Shown: piece by piece, positions 1-8,572 of the stretch
Layout of the letters: the number at the start of each line of letters is the position of its first letter
Position numbering within the stretch: position 1 is the stretch's first letter
Source: Tolypothrix brevis GSE-NOS-MK-07-07A
GTDB lineage: Bacteria; Cyanobacteriota; Cyanobacteriia; Cyanobacteriales; Nostocaceae
Reading direction: 5' to 3'
NCBI GenBank assembly: GCA_019358985.1
Contig: JAHHIJ010000040.1
Coordinates: 1-57,623, forward strand
Length of the DNA: 57,623 nt
Translations under genes and position numbers: made by a program
Notes under the pieces: generated by a model
What the model saw: the letters and a program-made list of their open reading frames with translations, nothing else
Databases searched by the model: none
What the model was told of the DNA's origin: nothing

Positions 1-114
1 ATATCTCATCAAGACTAGTTCTCATGCAATGAGCGTATTTATTTAGTTAAAAAACATACTTTGTACTGAAACTAGTTTTTAGCGATCGCTTGTTTTTTAC
101 CCGATCTCACCAAA

Positions 115-591
115 TCACGTTGCTCCCTTGTTAGTCATACTATTTACCTGTCCTATTTGAGTGTTTGAATAAAAGCTAGGGTTTTGTAGCGCTGTCAATA
201 CTGTAGTTTCTAAAGAACGAATATGGTCATCTTTTTGTAATAAAAGTAATTTTATTTCCCCCGACAAGCCTTTGATCTGATTATAAGTGGTGAAATATTC
301 TTCACTTAGTTCAGATTTGTCAGCCGTGGCTGCGGTTTTAGCACGGAGTAAAAATTTATCCTCACCCCGCACTTCCATCCCCACAATTCGCAAATCTGCC
401 TCTGGATTGTTTTCAGCAAGTTGCTTGAAAGCGATCGCAATAGCACGGGGGTCAACACCTTGGTTATGGTAAAGGTCAAGGGTATCAAAAATTGGTTTAA
501 TAAAATCTCCAAAATCGCCATCCGCAAATACTTCTTCTCTGTTGTCAGGCTTGCGACAGGGGTCAGAGTTTTCTTTGGTGGGCGATCGCAT
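115..591 (-). CDS. Hypothetical protein resembling the C-terminal module of cyanobacterial pentapeptide-repeat-type proteins
   Basis: 158 residues. The middle part (about residues 35-140: GVDPRAIAIAFKQLAENNPE, then an ADKSELSEEYF stretch, then a helical KDDHIRSLE stretch ending in ALQNPSFYS) resembles, from memory, a module found after pentapeptide repeats or other sensor domains in large Nostoc proteins. No repeat domain is present here, so this is either a stand-alone module or a fragment. The first 20 residues (charged, Cys/Asp rich) run out of a HIP1 site at 584-591 and may not be native. No neighbour shares the strand. Function unknown; a pseudogene fragment is a serious alternative. Confidence 0.5.
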   Translation of the reverse strand: MRSPTKENSDPCRKPDNREEVFADGDFGDFIKPIFDTLDLYHNQGVDPRAIAIAFKQLAENNPEADLRIVGMEVRGEDKFLLRAKTAATADKSELSEEYFTTYNQIKGLSGEIKLLLLQKDDHIRSLETTVLTALQNPSFYSNTQIGQVNSMTNKGAT

Positions 592-902
592 GAAAACATA
601 CTCGCATGTTACCCTATCAAACAGTGCTTTTTCACCATCGCTAACCCTGGCAATAAACGCGTAGTTTACCTTTCCGGTGGCATCGCCCCGTCAGATTCAA
701 CAACCCAAGGAAGCGATCGCGCTCTTCAAGCGAGGAAACTTCAAGCGATCGCATAGGGAGCAAAAATTCTTCGTGTCAAGAGTAACTTGGCTCATCTCTG
801 CCAATACCCAATTTTCTTAGAGGATAAAGAGCGATCGCATCTCCAATTTTCTTAGAGGATAAAAATCAATCATCCTCGATAGAATCACTTACCTTATCTT
901 CA
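592..902. other. Gene-poor spacer with HIP1 sites and a duplicated TTCTTAGAGGA motif
   Basis: I see no convincing gene. The stretch holds several GCGATCGC octamers and a 21-bp direct repeat (808-828 and 843-863) containing TTTTCTTAGAGGATAAA. This is one form of a motif scattered through the window (see findings). An open frame from 828 runs into the next gene without a stop, so part of this spacer may be coding. Confidence 0.5.
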
Positions 903-1265
903 GTGGAGAGTAATACAACACCAGAGAAATTCTTAGAGGAAAGCACTGCTGATACAAAGCAATTACCCCCACAAAAACGCAGGCAACGCAAGGGATGTTT
1001 GTATAAATACTTAGAAAATAAGAAGCTTAAAAATGGCAACATAGCCTCATACCCGCGTGTGATTGGTGAAACACGCGACCCTGACAATCCGAAGCATTGG
1101 CGATGGGGTTTTAATTGGGAAGAAAAAATTGATGGCGAATGGAAGGGGCGCAGCATTGGTAGTGTGCCAATAGGAGCGATCGCCCTTATTCAATCAATGC
1201 AAAAATCTGGAGTGCCGTTATCGGAAATTATCAGCTTTATTAAGCGGTCAAAGAATAAAGCATGA
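903..1265 (+). CDS. Conserved-looking small hypothetical protein
   Basis: 120 residues from a GTG start. The N-terminal third is polar and basic (PPQKRRQRKGCLYKYLENKK). The core has a Trp-rich stretch (HWRWGFNWEEKIDGEWKGRS) followed by an amphipathic helix (AIALIQSMQKSGVPLSEIIS). The frame is open upstream to 828 with no ATG/GTG/TTG and no clear Shine-Dalgarno site, so the true start is uncertain; an upstream ATT at 846 is possible. The basic segment next to a compact aromatic domain would suit a small nucleic-acid-binding protein, but I recognise no family. Confidence 0.55.
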   Translation: MESNTTPEKFLEESTADTKQLPPQKRRQRKGCLYKYLENKKLKNGNIASYPRVIGETRDPDNPKHWRWGFNWEEKIDGEWKGRSIGSVPIGAIALIQSMQKSGVPLSEIISFIKRSKNKA

Positions 1266-1508
1266 AACAATTCGCGATCGCCTCTGGCGGGCGGTTACGC
1301 CCGGAGCGCCATTTTCCTCGCTTGCCTTCTTAAGCGATCGCTCTTTCCCCTATTACTTAAGTTTCCTCTAAGAAACCTTTATGGGGCGATCGCCTCCGGC
1401 GGGGCTTCTCTCCGAGACGCTACGCGAACGCCCATCGCACTTGCCGGTTATGAATCCAAGGAGGAGGGGCGATCGCTCACTTAAAACCAGTGCGTGAAGA
1501 AAGAGAAA
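1266..1508. repeat. Spacer built of HIP1-flanking dispersed repeats
   Basis: Contains TTTCCTCGCTTGCC (about 1315), TTTCCTCTAAGAAA (about 1361) and a GC-rich block around 1394-1432 (CTTCTCTCCGAGACGCTACG) that recurs in Nostoc genomes and again at 12000 and 45165 here. No gene is seen. A GGAGGAGG at about 1460 is too far from the next start to be its ribosome site. Confidence 0.5.
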
Positions 1509-1706
1509 ATGAAACAATCAACATTTGAAGCATTGTTGCAAGTGTATGACCGACTAGACGAAATAACAAGGGAATTATACGATTTAGCTGAAATTGAGCT
1601 AGAACTTGAAAGTTTTGAAGATGCTAGCTTACTACAAACTAGGGCAGATATATTATATGAACAGATGGAAAATTTGGATGTTGTAATCTCAGAACTGGAG
1701 GGTTAA
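1509..1706 (+). CDS. Small acidic helical hypothetical protein
   Basis: About 65 residues, almost wholly helical by composition, with many Glu/Leu heptad-like stretches (DRLDEITRELYDLAEIELELES), suggesting a short coiled coil. I prefer the ATG at 1509 because AAGAAAGAG lies just upstream; an in-frame GTG at 1494 would add five residues. It is followed after 2 bases by a second small helical gene with a strong Shine-Dalgarno site, so the two are probably a translationally coupled pair that forms a complex. No family recognised. Confidence 0.5.
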   Translation: MKQSTFEALLQVYDRLDEITRELYDLAEIELELESFEDASLLQTRADILYEQMENLDVVISELEG

Positions 1707-1708
1707 AG

Positions 1709-1900
1709 ATGGAAGAATTAAAAACCAAAATCAAGGAACTGGGTAAACAAGCAGCCGCATTAAGCCGTCAAGCTGGAGAAATACCCAGTCAACCTGCATA
1801 TAACCGCAAGCGTAAACTTGATTTGATGCGGCAAGCCAGAGATACCAGTAAACAGTGTCAAGCATTAATACAAGAGTTAAAGCAACACTCTGCTGCTTAA
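1709..1900 (+). CDS. Small basic helical hypothetical protein, partner of the preceding gene
   Basis: 63 residues, basic (LKTKIKELGKQAAALSRQAG at the N terminus), predicted all-helical. GGAGG at 1698-1702 lies 7 bases before the ATG, inside the end of the upstream acidic gene. The acidic/basic pairing and tight coupling suggest a two-subunit complex, possibly of toxin-antitoxin type, though nothing in the sequence shows a toxin fold. The function is unknown. Confidence 0.5.
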   Translation: MEELKTKIKELGKQAAALSRQAGEIPSQPAYNRKRKLDLMRQARDTSKQCQALIQELKQHSAA

Positions 1901-1990
1901 TTATTTTAAGAGTTAAAAATAACGTCTCAAACTGTTGTAACTTATGGGTTACAGCAGTTTTTGATTAAGCACAGTGTTGAAAATTGACTG

Positions 1991-2224
1991 CTAGGTTAAA
2001 TTATTTGCTTTCTCAACAGCTTCCTTTAACTCTTCAAAGGTAATACTACCATCTTCGTCTAAACCATACTGTGCTAGTAACTCCTGAGGGGTGTTGGTAT
2101 TTGTTTCTGATGAGATGATTGCACTTAAGCCAGGACTTAAAAAAAGCTCATTAATAGATACTTTGCCGTCTTGATCGCGATCTAATTTCTCAAAAAGAGA
2201 TTGAAGCTCTTGCTCGGTTGCCAT
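1991..2224 (-). CDS. EF-hand calcium-binding protein
   Basis: About 77 residues from the ATG at 2224; nine more are open upstream. Two EF-hand loops are visible: the first DRDQDGKVSINE, a canonical 12-residue loop with D, D, D and closing E, and the second a degenerate LDEDGSITFEE. Calmodulin-like pairs of this kind bind Ca2+ and serve as sensors or buffers in the cytoplasm. It stands alone between the small-gene pair (opposite strand) and the minus-strand cluster ending at 2383. The family call is sure; the target is unknown. Confidence 0.8.
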   Translation of the reverse strand: MATEQELQSLFEKLDRDQDGKVSINELFLSPGLSAIISSETNTNTPQELLAQYGLDEDGSITFEELKEAVEKANNLT

Positions 2225-2382
2225 AACTTTCTTTTCTTTATTAATTTTCAATTTAATATTCTATTAATATCTTAATATCTCAAAATTAAATAAACTTATA
2301 TCCAAAGACGTAGAAACGGGTATCGCTGGGGCTATTATCAGGTGTAGGCTGTGGATTGCAAGCTATCAACTAGCCCGTGGTA

Positions 2383-2583
2383 CTACGAATCTCCATCACC
2401 TTGCACTGTTTTTATGGCTGCTTTCAGGCGATAAAGAGACTCTTGGATATAATGCCCAGCCGCCCCAAGGTCTTCAAACACATCGTTAAATTGTGGATGG
2501 TCTGTTGGAAACAATTTTCTTAGTTTATCGCCAGTTTGCTCTAGTTCTTGCTCAATTTCTAATAGCTTCTCACTATCGTCCAT
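2383..2583 (-). CDS. Small hypothetical protein of a plasmid-type cluster
   Basis: 66 residues, acidic and helical (EKLLEIEQELEQTGDKLRKL), with a central FPTDHPQFNDVFEDLGAAGHY segment. It is the last member of a minus-strand run of small genes (4420 down to 2383) with short spacers, headed by a ribbon-helix-helix regulator. I do not recognise it; its place suggests a plasmid maintenance or accessory role. Confidence 0.5.
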   Translation of the reverse strand: MDDSEKLLEIEQELEQTGDKLRKLFPTDHPQFNDVFEDLGAAGHYIQESLYRLKAAIKTVQGDGDS

Positions 2584-2636
2584 ACTGCAACTCCGTTTTG
2601 GTACGATGAAGAGTGGATTCTCAAATAATAGTGCGA

Positions 2637-2961
2637 TTACAAAGCATCAGTGCGATGTATCGATTCAATCAACTCCTCAACTTCTTCAGAGTCCAGACAT
2701 TGTTTCACTTGGGTGTTGAACCACTTTAATTCTTCCGGTTCTGTCTCCTCGATTTGGTAGACCAGTAATGTTCCTACAACGCGGGCAAGGGTAAGGGGTG
2801 ATGGGGAAACGTGGCTTTTGTAAATCACATGCATTCTGGTATATTTCCATAATTGATGCTTCGTCTAAGGGAGTTCCCAACTGAGCGGAAAGCTGTTTTA
2901 AATTCTCCTGAATAGACGAATGGAAGTCTGGATCTTCTGTAGGGGAAAGAGGGTTACTCAT
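2637..2961 (-). pseudogene. Frameshifted small gene (hypothetical)
   Basis: Two overlapping minus-strand frames look like halves of one gene. The frame starting at 2961 gives a natural-looking N-terminal part (MSNPLSPTEDPDFHSSIQEN to about EIYQNACDLQKPRF) and then turns into Cys/Arg/Pro-rich sequence. The frame ending at 2637 picks up with LARVVGTLLVYQIEETEPEE and an acidic helical C terminus. The shift would lie near 2810-2830. Alternatively these are two real overlapping genes, the second starting at the ATG at 2834. Function unknown. Confidence 0.4.
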
Positions 2962-3024
2962 GATTGTCGTTCAAATTCGTTTATACACACCTATAAACTA
3001 ATACCGCAATTGCCAAAATTATCT

Positions 3025-3438
3025 TCAAAGTGGATATTCAGCTATCAATTCTTCAATTGGGAGGATGTCAAACAGCAGCTGATATGGTTTGCGGTTAGGA
3101 ATTGCAACCCTCGCACACACTAACCCCATTTTGATTGGCAGTTCTTCGATGGGTGATGGCAAACAAATTTCACTAGCTACAGCTTTTTCATACCAAGCTT
3201 TTTGTTCCAAGGTTAACCTCTCACTCGCCGCAAGAGGTTCTGGTACATCCTGACGGGCATCTGGTTGGGCATTGGTATTCGCTGGTTTATCTTGCCACCA
3301 CTTTTGTTCCAGACACTTTTTGAGCCAGCTATAGGGATTATGAATTTGCTGTTTCTGCTGCCGTTGCTGGTAGAGTACTAGGGCTTTTCTCAAATCAGAA
3401 ACGATGTTAGGGCGTTCGATTAAATATGTGTTATTCAT
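3025..3438 (-). CDS. Hypothetical protein, possibly related to the C-terminal part of plasmid Rep-like proteins
   Basis: About 137 residues from the ATG at 3438 (MNNTYLIERPNIVSDLRKAL); 19 unlikely residues are open upstream. A segment NPYSWLKKCLEQKWWQ resembles the 'NPxxWLxxALxxxW' helix seen in the C-terminal part of several plasmid replication proteins. This is recognition by pattern only. The linker is rich in Gln, Pro and Asp. It sits in the regulator-headed minus-strand cluster, 24 bases after the preceding gene ends at its 3' side. A replication role is inferred, not shown. Confidence 0.5.
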   Translation of the reverse strand: MNNTYLIERPNIVSDLRKALVLYQQRQQKQQIHNPYSWLKKCLEQKWWQDKPANTNAQPDARQDVPEPLAASERLTLEQKAWYEKAVASEICLPSPIEELPIKMGLVCARVAIPNRKPYQLLFDILPIEELIAEYPL

Positions 3439-3519
3439 TGTTCTTAAGCGATGTAAACCTTGCCGTCGAGAGCATTGCAAGAAAGGGCAAATCATAGAAT
3501 CTGACTCGCCCCAAGTGGT

Positions 3520-3819
3520 CTAATCAACATTTTTTAGGTGTCTTAATTCCCAAGGCAGCGATCGCCTGCTTTGTCTGAGGATTGATTCGTATGCTTCTGG
3601 CGACAGCCAAGACCCATCCTCTAGTTGCTGGTAGCCGGATGGCACTTCTCCTGGTGGGGTAGATGCGCTTAGTGTCCAGGGGCGTTTGGGTTTTGCACTC
3701 TTGAGTGATTTAAGTGAGTGATGAATTTCGCTTAGTTGTTGGTTAATGGGGGTCAGGGCTTGTTCGAGTGCAGCGGTGATGGCAGCAGATAATTCTTCTC
3801 TACTTATCATTCCGTTCAC
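3520..3819 (-). CDS. Small coiled-coil protein with conserved C-terminal segment, hypothetical
   Basis: 99 residues from a GTG start whose GTGA overlaps the stop of the upstream regulator frame, so the two are translationally coupled. Residues 5-40 form a short coiled coil (SREELSAAITAALEQALTPI). The C-terminal half is Ser/Pro rich with GYQQLEDGSWLSPEAYESIL, a Trp-containing motif that may bind a partner. Its position right after the RHH regulator suggests the two act together. No known family recognised. Confidence 0.55.
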   Translation of the reverse strand: MNGMISREELSAAITAALEQALTPINQQLSEIHHSLKSLKSAKPKRPWTLSASTPPGEVPSGYQQLEDGSWLSPEAYESILRQSRRSLPWELRHLKNVD

Positions 3820-4420
3820 TTCACTGGATGATATTTCCCATCTTTCGAGCTAAATCGCCATCCCACCGGACTTGGATCTTTGCGACGACACCAAATTTCA
3901 AATTCACTTTCACTCTGACTTTCTCGCTCACGAGTTAGGGTTGCGATATCAACCCCCAATCTTTTAGCCAAATTCTCACCCGTGTAAGGTTGAAGTTCTA
4001 GTTGTGGGGGATGATAGTTAAAAGATTGCCTTCTGTAACCGCCACTTGTATGCTGCGATAGCGAAGCGCTGCCGCCTACGGCAGATCGCTGACTAAGGGT
4101 TGTTATAGCTCCTTCAATTTTTGCCAACTGTAATGCTTGTGCTTCTAGTTTCTGCTCTAACAAACGCGCGTCTGTTGTCCACACCACTGTCTTCACGCTT
4201 ATCTTTATTATTGGCGAGGTGGTTTAATTGTTCTTCGAGTTGAGCAAGACGGGTTTCTACACTGTCTTCTATACCCGGAACTGAACCCAGGACGTGGTGC
4301 AGTCCCTCGATGACCAAATTGGTAGCGATCGCGGTCTAGCTCGGCAGCTTTGGCTCGAAGTGCGTCAGCTAAGGGTTTGGGGAGTTTAAAGTTGATGGAT
4401 TCCCGTTCGATTCGTACCAT
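3816..4420 (-). pseudogene. RHH transcriptional regulator, full-length but with two frame breaks
   Basis: Starts at the ATG at 4420 (VRIERESINFKLPKPLADAL), a ribbon-helix-helix strand-helix motif. The frame then breaks near 4325-4332, exactly at a GCGATCGC octamer, and continues in another frame (LVIEGLHHVLGSVPGIEDSV). It breaks again near 4165 by one extra base and continues to 3816 with LLEQKLEAQALQLAKIEG. The intact relative at 46538-46978 fixes the reading. This copy keeps a C-terminal domain (PYTGENLAKRLGVDIATLTR, HTH-like, then a Trp-containing end) that the other copy has lost. An operator precedes it. Probably a pseudogene; sequencing error is possible. Confidence 0.75.
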
Positions 4421-4421
4421 A

Positions 4422-4450
4422 TCTACACCCATTATATACGCTCGTGTAGA
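4422..4450. promoter_or_regulatory. Inverted-repeat operator of the RHH regulator (copy 1)
   Basis: TCTACAC (4422-4428) and GTGTAGA (4444-4450) form a perfect 7-bp inverted repeat with a 15-bp spacer, one base upstream of the regulator's ATG on the minus strand. The same arrangement occurs before the second copy at 46507-46536 (16-bp spacer). Conservation of arms and position, with differing spacer bases, points to autorepression by the RHH protein. Confidence 0.7.
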
Positions 4451-4990
4451 TAGTTTACAACGGTGGAAGCGTTCGGCACAAAGCAAGTTATCGTGTCGGT
4501 TCGCGGACTAAAGGAAGCGATGGCGTACCCGCCCGCCGGAGGCGATCGCACTCTTTGAAATCGCGGGTACTTCAAAAGCACTATAAGCGGAGGGGGGCGC
4601 ACAAAGCCGCGCATACGTAAAAAGTGAAAAGCTAATTTAGTAACGATGGCTGGGAAGCGATCGCATCCTGAGGTTGAGGAATCAGCAACTATTTCCAGAT
4701 TTTTGTATTACCTCGTATCCTACAAGTTGAAGTGCGGAATGTGAGTTGTAAGAGTGAAGTTGAATCGGCTAAGTTTGCTTTTTGCTCCCACTCCTTAATT
4801 ACATAATTTTCTACATAACTCACAAATATTGGAATGCATGTGGCTGATGACTATCATTCGCATAACCACACCTAAACGGACGGACACCACTACAGTTATA
4901 AAGATTAAGATTACTTAACATCTCGTTACGATAGAGACATTAAGAGGGTTGAAATTAAATCTCTTGATGTTGAAATCAAAGGTGAACGCC
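4451..4990. other. Spacer: duplicated upstream region of the RHH gene plus repeats
   Basis: 4451-4524 is the upstream part of the segment shared, inverted, with 46439-46506. Around 4525-4590 are a GCCCGCCGGAGGCGATCGC block and a dispersed repeat (CTTTGAAATCGCGGGTACTT) also seen near 11610, 40430 and 46400. The rest (4600-4940) shows no gene. AAAGGTG at 4979-4985 is a ribosome site for the protease starting at 4991. Confidence 0.5.
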
Positions 4991-6115
4991 ATGAATGGCA
5001 ATATTCGATGTTACAACCTCTTCGGGATTCCTTTCTATATCAATCCGTCATGGTTTTTAGTCCTGGGCTTGGTAACTTGGAGCTATAGCAGTGGATTAGC
5101 AGCACAATTTCCCCAGTTGGGTGGGGGATTACCTCTGTTACTGGGATTGATGACAGCACTGTTGTTATTTAGTTCTGTCGTTGCCCATGAATTAGGACAC
5201 AGCTTTGTCGCGATTCGCCAAGGAATTGATGTCAAATCAATCACGCTATTTATATTTGGTGGGTTGGCAAGCTTAGAAAAAGAGTCAAAAACCCCAGCAG
5301 ATACTTTTTGGGTGGCGATCGCAGGTCCCCTAGTAAGCCTACTGTTATTTGGTATATTTGTGGGCATTGGTTTTGGTACTGCCGCATCGGGACCATTGGC
5401 AGCGATTATCGGTGTACTGGCTTCTGTCAACTTGGCACTCTTCGCATTTAACTTAATTCCTGGCTTGCCATTGGACGGCGGAAATATACTGAAAGCAATC
5501 GTATGGAAGATTACAGGCAATCCTTATAAAGGTGTGGCTTTTGCCAGTCGAGTTGGGCAAATATTTGGTATTGTAGCGATCGCAAGCGGTTTACTTCCGT
5601 TAGTGTTATTTGGCAGCTTTGGTAACTTCTGGAACTTGTTAATTGGTTTCTTCTTGCTGCGAAATGCTGGCAATGCGGCTCAATTTGCGAGGGTGCAACA
5701 ACAACTGACAGGTTTGACAGCAGCTGATGTGGTAACACCAGATAGCCCCATTGTTTCTGATAAAATTACCCTGAGAGAGTTTGCCGATGAGCGGATATTG
5801 AGCGGGCAAAATTGGCATCGGTTCTTAGTAACTGATGATAACGGGCTTCTTGTGGGTGCGATATCTGCTCCGGACATGCGTTTGATCAATACCGCACTTT
5901 GGTCAGAAACTAAGGTCAAAGAAGTGATGCGACCAATCGAGCAGTCTGGCACTATACAATCCAATCAACCGTTATTGGAAGTAGTACAACTACTCGAAGG
6001 ACAAAAGTTATCTGCACTTCCTGTGATTCGTGACAATGGCGTGCTAGTCGGAATCTTAGAAAAAGCTTCAATTATCAACTTGCTTCAAAAACGAGTGCAA
6101 CCAAACCCTGCATAA
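4991..6115 (+). CDS. Site-2 protease family zinc metalloprotease with C-terminal CBS pair
   Basis: About 374 residues from the ATG at 4991 (Shine-Dalgarno AAAGGTG); the frame is open 14 residues further. It is an intramembrane metalloprotease of the M50 family that cleaves membrane proteins within the bilayer. Visible: several hydrophobic helices, the zinc site HELGH (about residue 62), and the second motif NLIPGLPLDGGN (Asp ligand). The C-terminal 120 residues carry two CBS-like repeats ending LSALPVIRDNGVLVGILEKA, which usually sense adenine nucleotides. Monocistronic, with its own terminator at 6177. Full length and intact for the S2P-CBS type. Confidence 0.9.
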   Translation: MNGNIRCYNLFGIPFYINPSWFLVLGLVTWSYSSGLAAQFPQLGGGLPLLLGLMTALLLFSSVVAHELGHSFVAIRQGIDVKSITLFIFGGLASLEKESKTPADTFWVAIAGPLVSLLLFGIFVGIGFGTAASGPLAAIIGVLASVNLALFAFNLIPGLPLDGGNILKAIVWKITGNPYKGVAFASRVGQIFGIVAIASGLLPLVLFGSFGNFWNLLIGFFLLRNAGNAAQFARVQQQLTGLTAADVVTPDSPIVSDKITLREFADERILSGQNWHRFLVTDDNGLLVGAISAPDMRLINTALWSETKVKEVMRPIEQSGTIQSNQPLLEVVQLLEGQKLSALPVIRDNGVLVGILEKASIINLLQKRVQPNPA

Positions 6116-6167
6116 TGCACTTTTTTATCACGCATTAGAGGAATTAGTCAAATCTAAATAAAAATAC

Positions 6168-6905
6168 TTAACAATCAACCCGTTTTATATTGTGAAAAGC
6201 GGGTTTTTTGTAGTTAGCTACATCTACATGAAACCACGGTGCGATTTTTTGGCGGGGAAAATCGAGTTCTTGAGGCAATTGAGATATCTGGGCAAGTTTT
6301 GAATAGGAATCATCCCGCTTGTAATGGGGTGGCAAATGCCATATTTTTCTCTGCTGAACCAATACATCCCAAATGGATCGGGTCAGATAATTGGTTAGAA
6401 CATTTCCCAATTGATTTCGCAGTTTAGCCCACCAAACGTCTTTATATCTCCAGTGAGTGAAATAAGGAGGAACACCAGGTTCTTTATTAATGGGTAGTGC
6501 ATTGCAGACTGTAATAAAAGGTAAGTTTAAATAGTCAGCGATGGTTCCCCCAGCGCTTGTGACTTGATCGATAAGAAGAAGGTCAATTTGAGCGTTACGA
6601 ATAGCGTTAGGAGCATCACGAAACAACATATTACCTTCTTTCTTAAAAAACTGGATGGCAAATTTTAAGCCTTCCAATCCAGTTAATTGTCCCAATTGAG
6701 CATACATAGTTTCTATGCTGCCAAGGGGAAAATCACTACCCCCAATTTCACAAAATTCCAAGTTAGACTGAGAAATTTTTTCTTCTACTTCTGGCACACC
6801 AAACAATATGACTTTGTGTCCACGGCGTAGCAGTTCAATTCCCAAATTGCACATCGGATTTAGATGTCCGATTGCGCCAGGACACAGAATACCAATACGA
6901 GACAT
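6168..6905 (-). pseudogene. N-terminal half of a GT1-type (UDP-glucosyltransferase-like) glycosyltransferase
   Basis: About 245 residues from the ATG at 6905 (MSRIGILCPGAIGHLNPMCN). The GxxGHLNPM loop and the following Rossmann strand (HKVILFGVPEVEEKI) mark the acceptor-binding N-terminal domain of macrolide/zeaxanthin-type glycosyltransferases, normally about 400-430 residues. Everything after PRQKIAPWFHVD is replaced by the terminator of the convergent protease gene, so the nucleotide-sugar-binding C-terminal domain is missing. Almost certainly non-functional. Ten further N-terminal residues are open but unlikely. Confidence 0.75.
6177..6209 (+). terminator. Rho-independent terminator of the site-2 protease gene
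   Basis: AACCCGTTTT (6177-6186) pairs with AAAAGCGGGTT (6195-6205, one bulge), followed by a run of T to 6209. It lies about 60 bases after the protease stop and reads as the C-terminal codons of the truncated glycosyltransferase on the other strand. Confidence 0.8.
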
Positions 6906-7288
6906 ATAGTGTAAATAGTTAAGAAAGCACGTCACTTCAGTATAGATAATAAACCAAGTCGAAGCGTTTATGAAATTCCGTATTCCAAATCTCTTATATA
7001 CCCAGTAAGTTTCAAGTTTTACAAAGTGTAAATACTACATTTATTAGCTTTAAATAAAACTAACAATATACTTTTGTTACTGAGCAACACTGACAAAACT
7101 GTGATTTTTAGCTACAGATTAAGCTTTCCCACTGAAAAAAAATGTGCTTTTTTGTAGGTAGTAATTGCACGCACTCACTCGTCGGCTTATCATAACTTTG
7201 ATGAAAACGAGCGATCGCCCAGAAGTGGAACCCAATCAACTTAACTTGTTCTCAAACTTTACTTATCAATATGGGCTGAGAACAGCAG
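6906..7288. other. AT-rich spacer, no gene seen
   Basis: 383 bases between two minus-strand genes. It is AT rich with one HIP1 site near 7211. I see no open frame with coding character and no strong hairpin. Confidence 0.4.
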
Positions 7289-7852
7289 TTAATATCGCGT
7301 TTTGGTGTTTTTGAATGCTGCCTTTTTTTTAAGGGCTATGGAAAACAGACCTGCCATCAAGCAACCACCTAAAGTTGTTGGTTCCGGAACTGGGGTCGCA
7401 GTGCGTTGTGGTGAGTACTCTACTCTTCCTGATATGAATGGACCCCTGTTCACAATACCGCCGAAATTTTGGTTAGCAATTACAAATTGTGACCTGACAG
7501 AATTATCATCGATTTTAAACCCAACAATCACTAACCCTGTCGCCGAGCCGCCATAACCAGCTCCTTGAACCAAATCTGAAACAGTAAATTGTTCTCCTAA
7601 AAAATTAAACCTAAAATCTGTCAAAGGAAACTTAGGCTCAGATGTTGCCCCTGAGAGCGGTGTTGCTGAATCATCATAGCTGTAAAAACCCGAAAGCGGT
7701 TGATTTAAAATCGGTAGTCCGCCATACGCAGATATTTCTACAACATTGAAATCTCCGCTGATAACGGCAGCGTGTGCTGGGTTCGCTTTCATTGCAGTCA
7801 GACCCAGAACTACGCCCGCAGTGGTAACTGCTAGTTTTTGGTTTAGTTTCAT
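7289..7852 (-). CDS. PEP-CTERM sorting domain protein (secreted)
   Basis: 187 residues. N-terminal Sec signal peptide (MKLNQKLAVTTAGVVLGLTA, cleavage near AHA-AV). The mature part is beta-rich, with a YSYDDSATPLSG segment typical of cyanobacterial exported PEP-CTERM proteins. The C terminus has VPEPTTLGGCLMAGLFSIAL followed by KKK, the complete PEP-CTERM signal (VPEP, hydrophobic helix, basic tail) recognised by exosortase. It is exported and probably ends up in the outer layers or exopolysaccharide. No exosortase gene is in the window, so processing would depend on a gene elsewhere. Confidence 0.88.
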   Translation of the reverse strand: MKLNQKLAVTTAGVVLGLTAMKANPAHAAVISGDFNVVEISAYGGLPILNQPLSGFYSYDDSATPLSGATSEPKFPLTDFRFNFLGEQFTVSDLVQGAGYGGSATGLVIVGFKIDDNSVRSQFVIANQNFGGIVNRGPFISGRVEYSPQRTATPVPEPTTLGGCLMAGLFSIALKKKAAFKNTKTRY

Positions 7853-8572
7853 GTTTTTCTGTCGTATGGCTCTAGTATGTTATGGCTACAATATCTTGAA
7901 CATACTCTTCTTTACCAAATATTACTGAAAGGGTTACGTACATTTATACAACCTTATTTCCAGCTTTATCATAACTTTATAAAGTGATTTGTCCTTTTAC
8001 AGAATGCCAGCGCTTGGAAAATGGGACGCTTGCATTTGCTTCATCCTGGACAACACTGTGCTGCTCGTTCTCTGCATTGGGGAAACCTGCTGCTTAAGTA
8101 GTCAATTGTAATACTTTTATCCGTGAGTCCGGCGTATGGTTTTTTGTTATAGTCGCAGTGTTTCTGGGATTGGGAAATGCGATCGCACCCCTATCAGGCA
8201 AGTATCACAGCTAACCAAAGAAATTCTTAGAGGAAAATTAAACAGGGCAATAGGCGCGATCGCTTATAGATAAGATAAATGCATAGTTTGCAGCATTCAA
8301 AACTTTGGACAACTTGAAATATGCAACTGGCTCTCACTTACACCATTGAAATTTTGATACTTGCTTTTGCACTGAGTAAATGGCATTTGATTTTGCTGTC
8401 GGACTGTTAAGACTCTGGCAACAAGCTGCACCACCAACCAAAACTGAGGCTGTTACACCCGATAACGTCTACAATTTTAACAAAATCCTAGCTCTGGCAG
8501 ATGTTGAGTAAGTTTGGCTGGCACTCAGGACATAAGAGCGATCGCCCTTATGTGCTACGAACTGAAGCGCTT
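7853..8572. other. Long spacer with a possible gene remnant
   Basis: Apart from the short frame at 8380-8511 (listed separately) I see no gene. It contains AAATTCTTAGAGGAAAATT near 8220, one copy of the dispersed motif, and HIP1 sites. 8000-8150 looks like degraded sequence. Confidence 0.4.
8380..8511 (+). CDS. Very short ORF, probable fragment
   Basis: 43 codons reading MAFDFAVGLLRLWQQAAPPT and ending in NKILALADVE. The composition looks protein-like and could be the remnant of a longer gene whose 5' part is lost. There is no clear ribosome site and no recognised family. Reported because it is the only coding-looking piece in a 700-base spacer. Confidence 0.2.
   Translation: MAFDFAVGLLRLWQQAAPPTKTEAVTPDNVYNFNKILALADVE

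Noticed and set aside
421-756. 111-codon plus-strand open frame
   Set aside because: It overlaps the hypothetical gene on the minus strand and runs through HIP1 repeats; poor coding character.
3025-3438. Plasmid replication initiator
   Set aside because: Only a short helix pattern resembles Rep C termini; no catalytic or DNA-binding domain of a Rep protein is seen, so kept as hypothetical.
4508-4960. Second variable repeat or second DGR target elsewhere in the window
   Set aside because: I looked for TR-like sequence (GGCTCCTGGAAC, CGGGTTTCGGG) outside 22.7 and 24.5 kb and noticed none.
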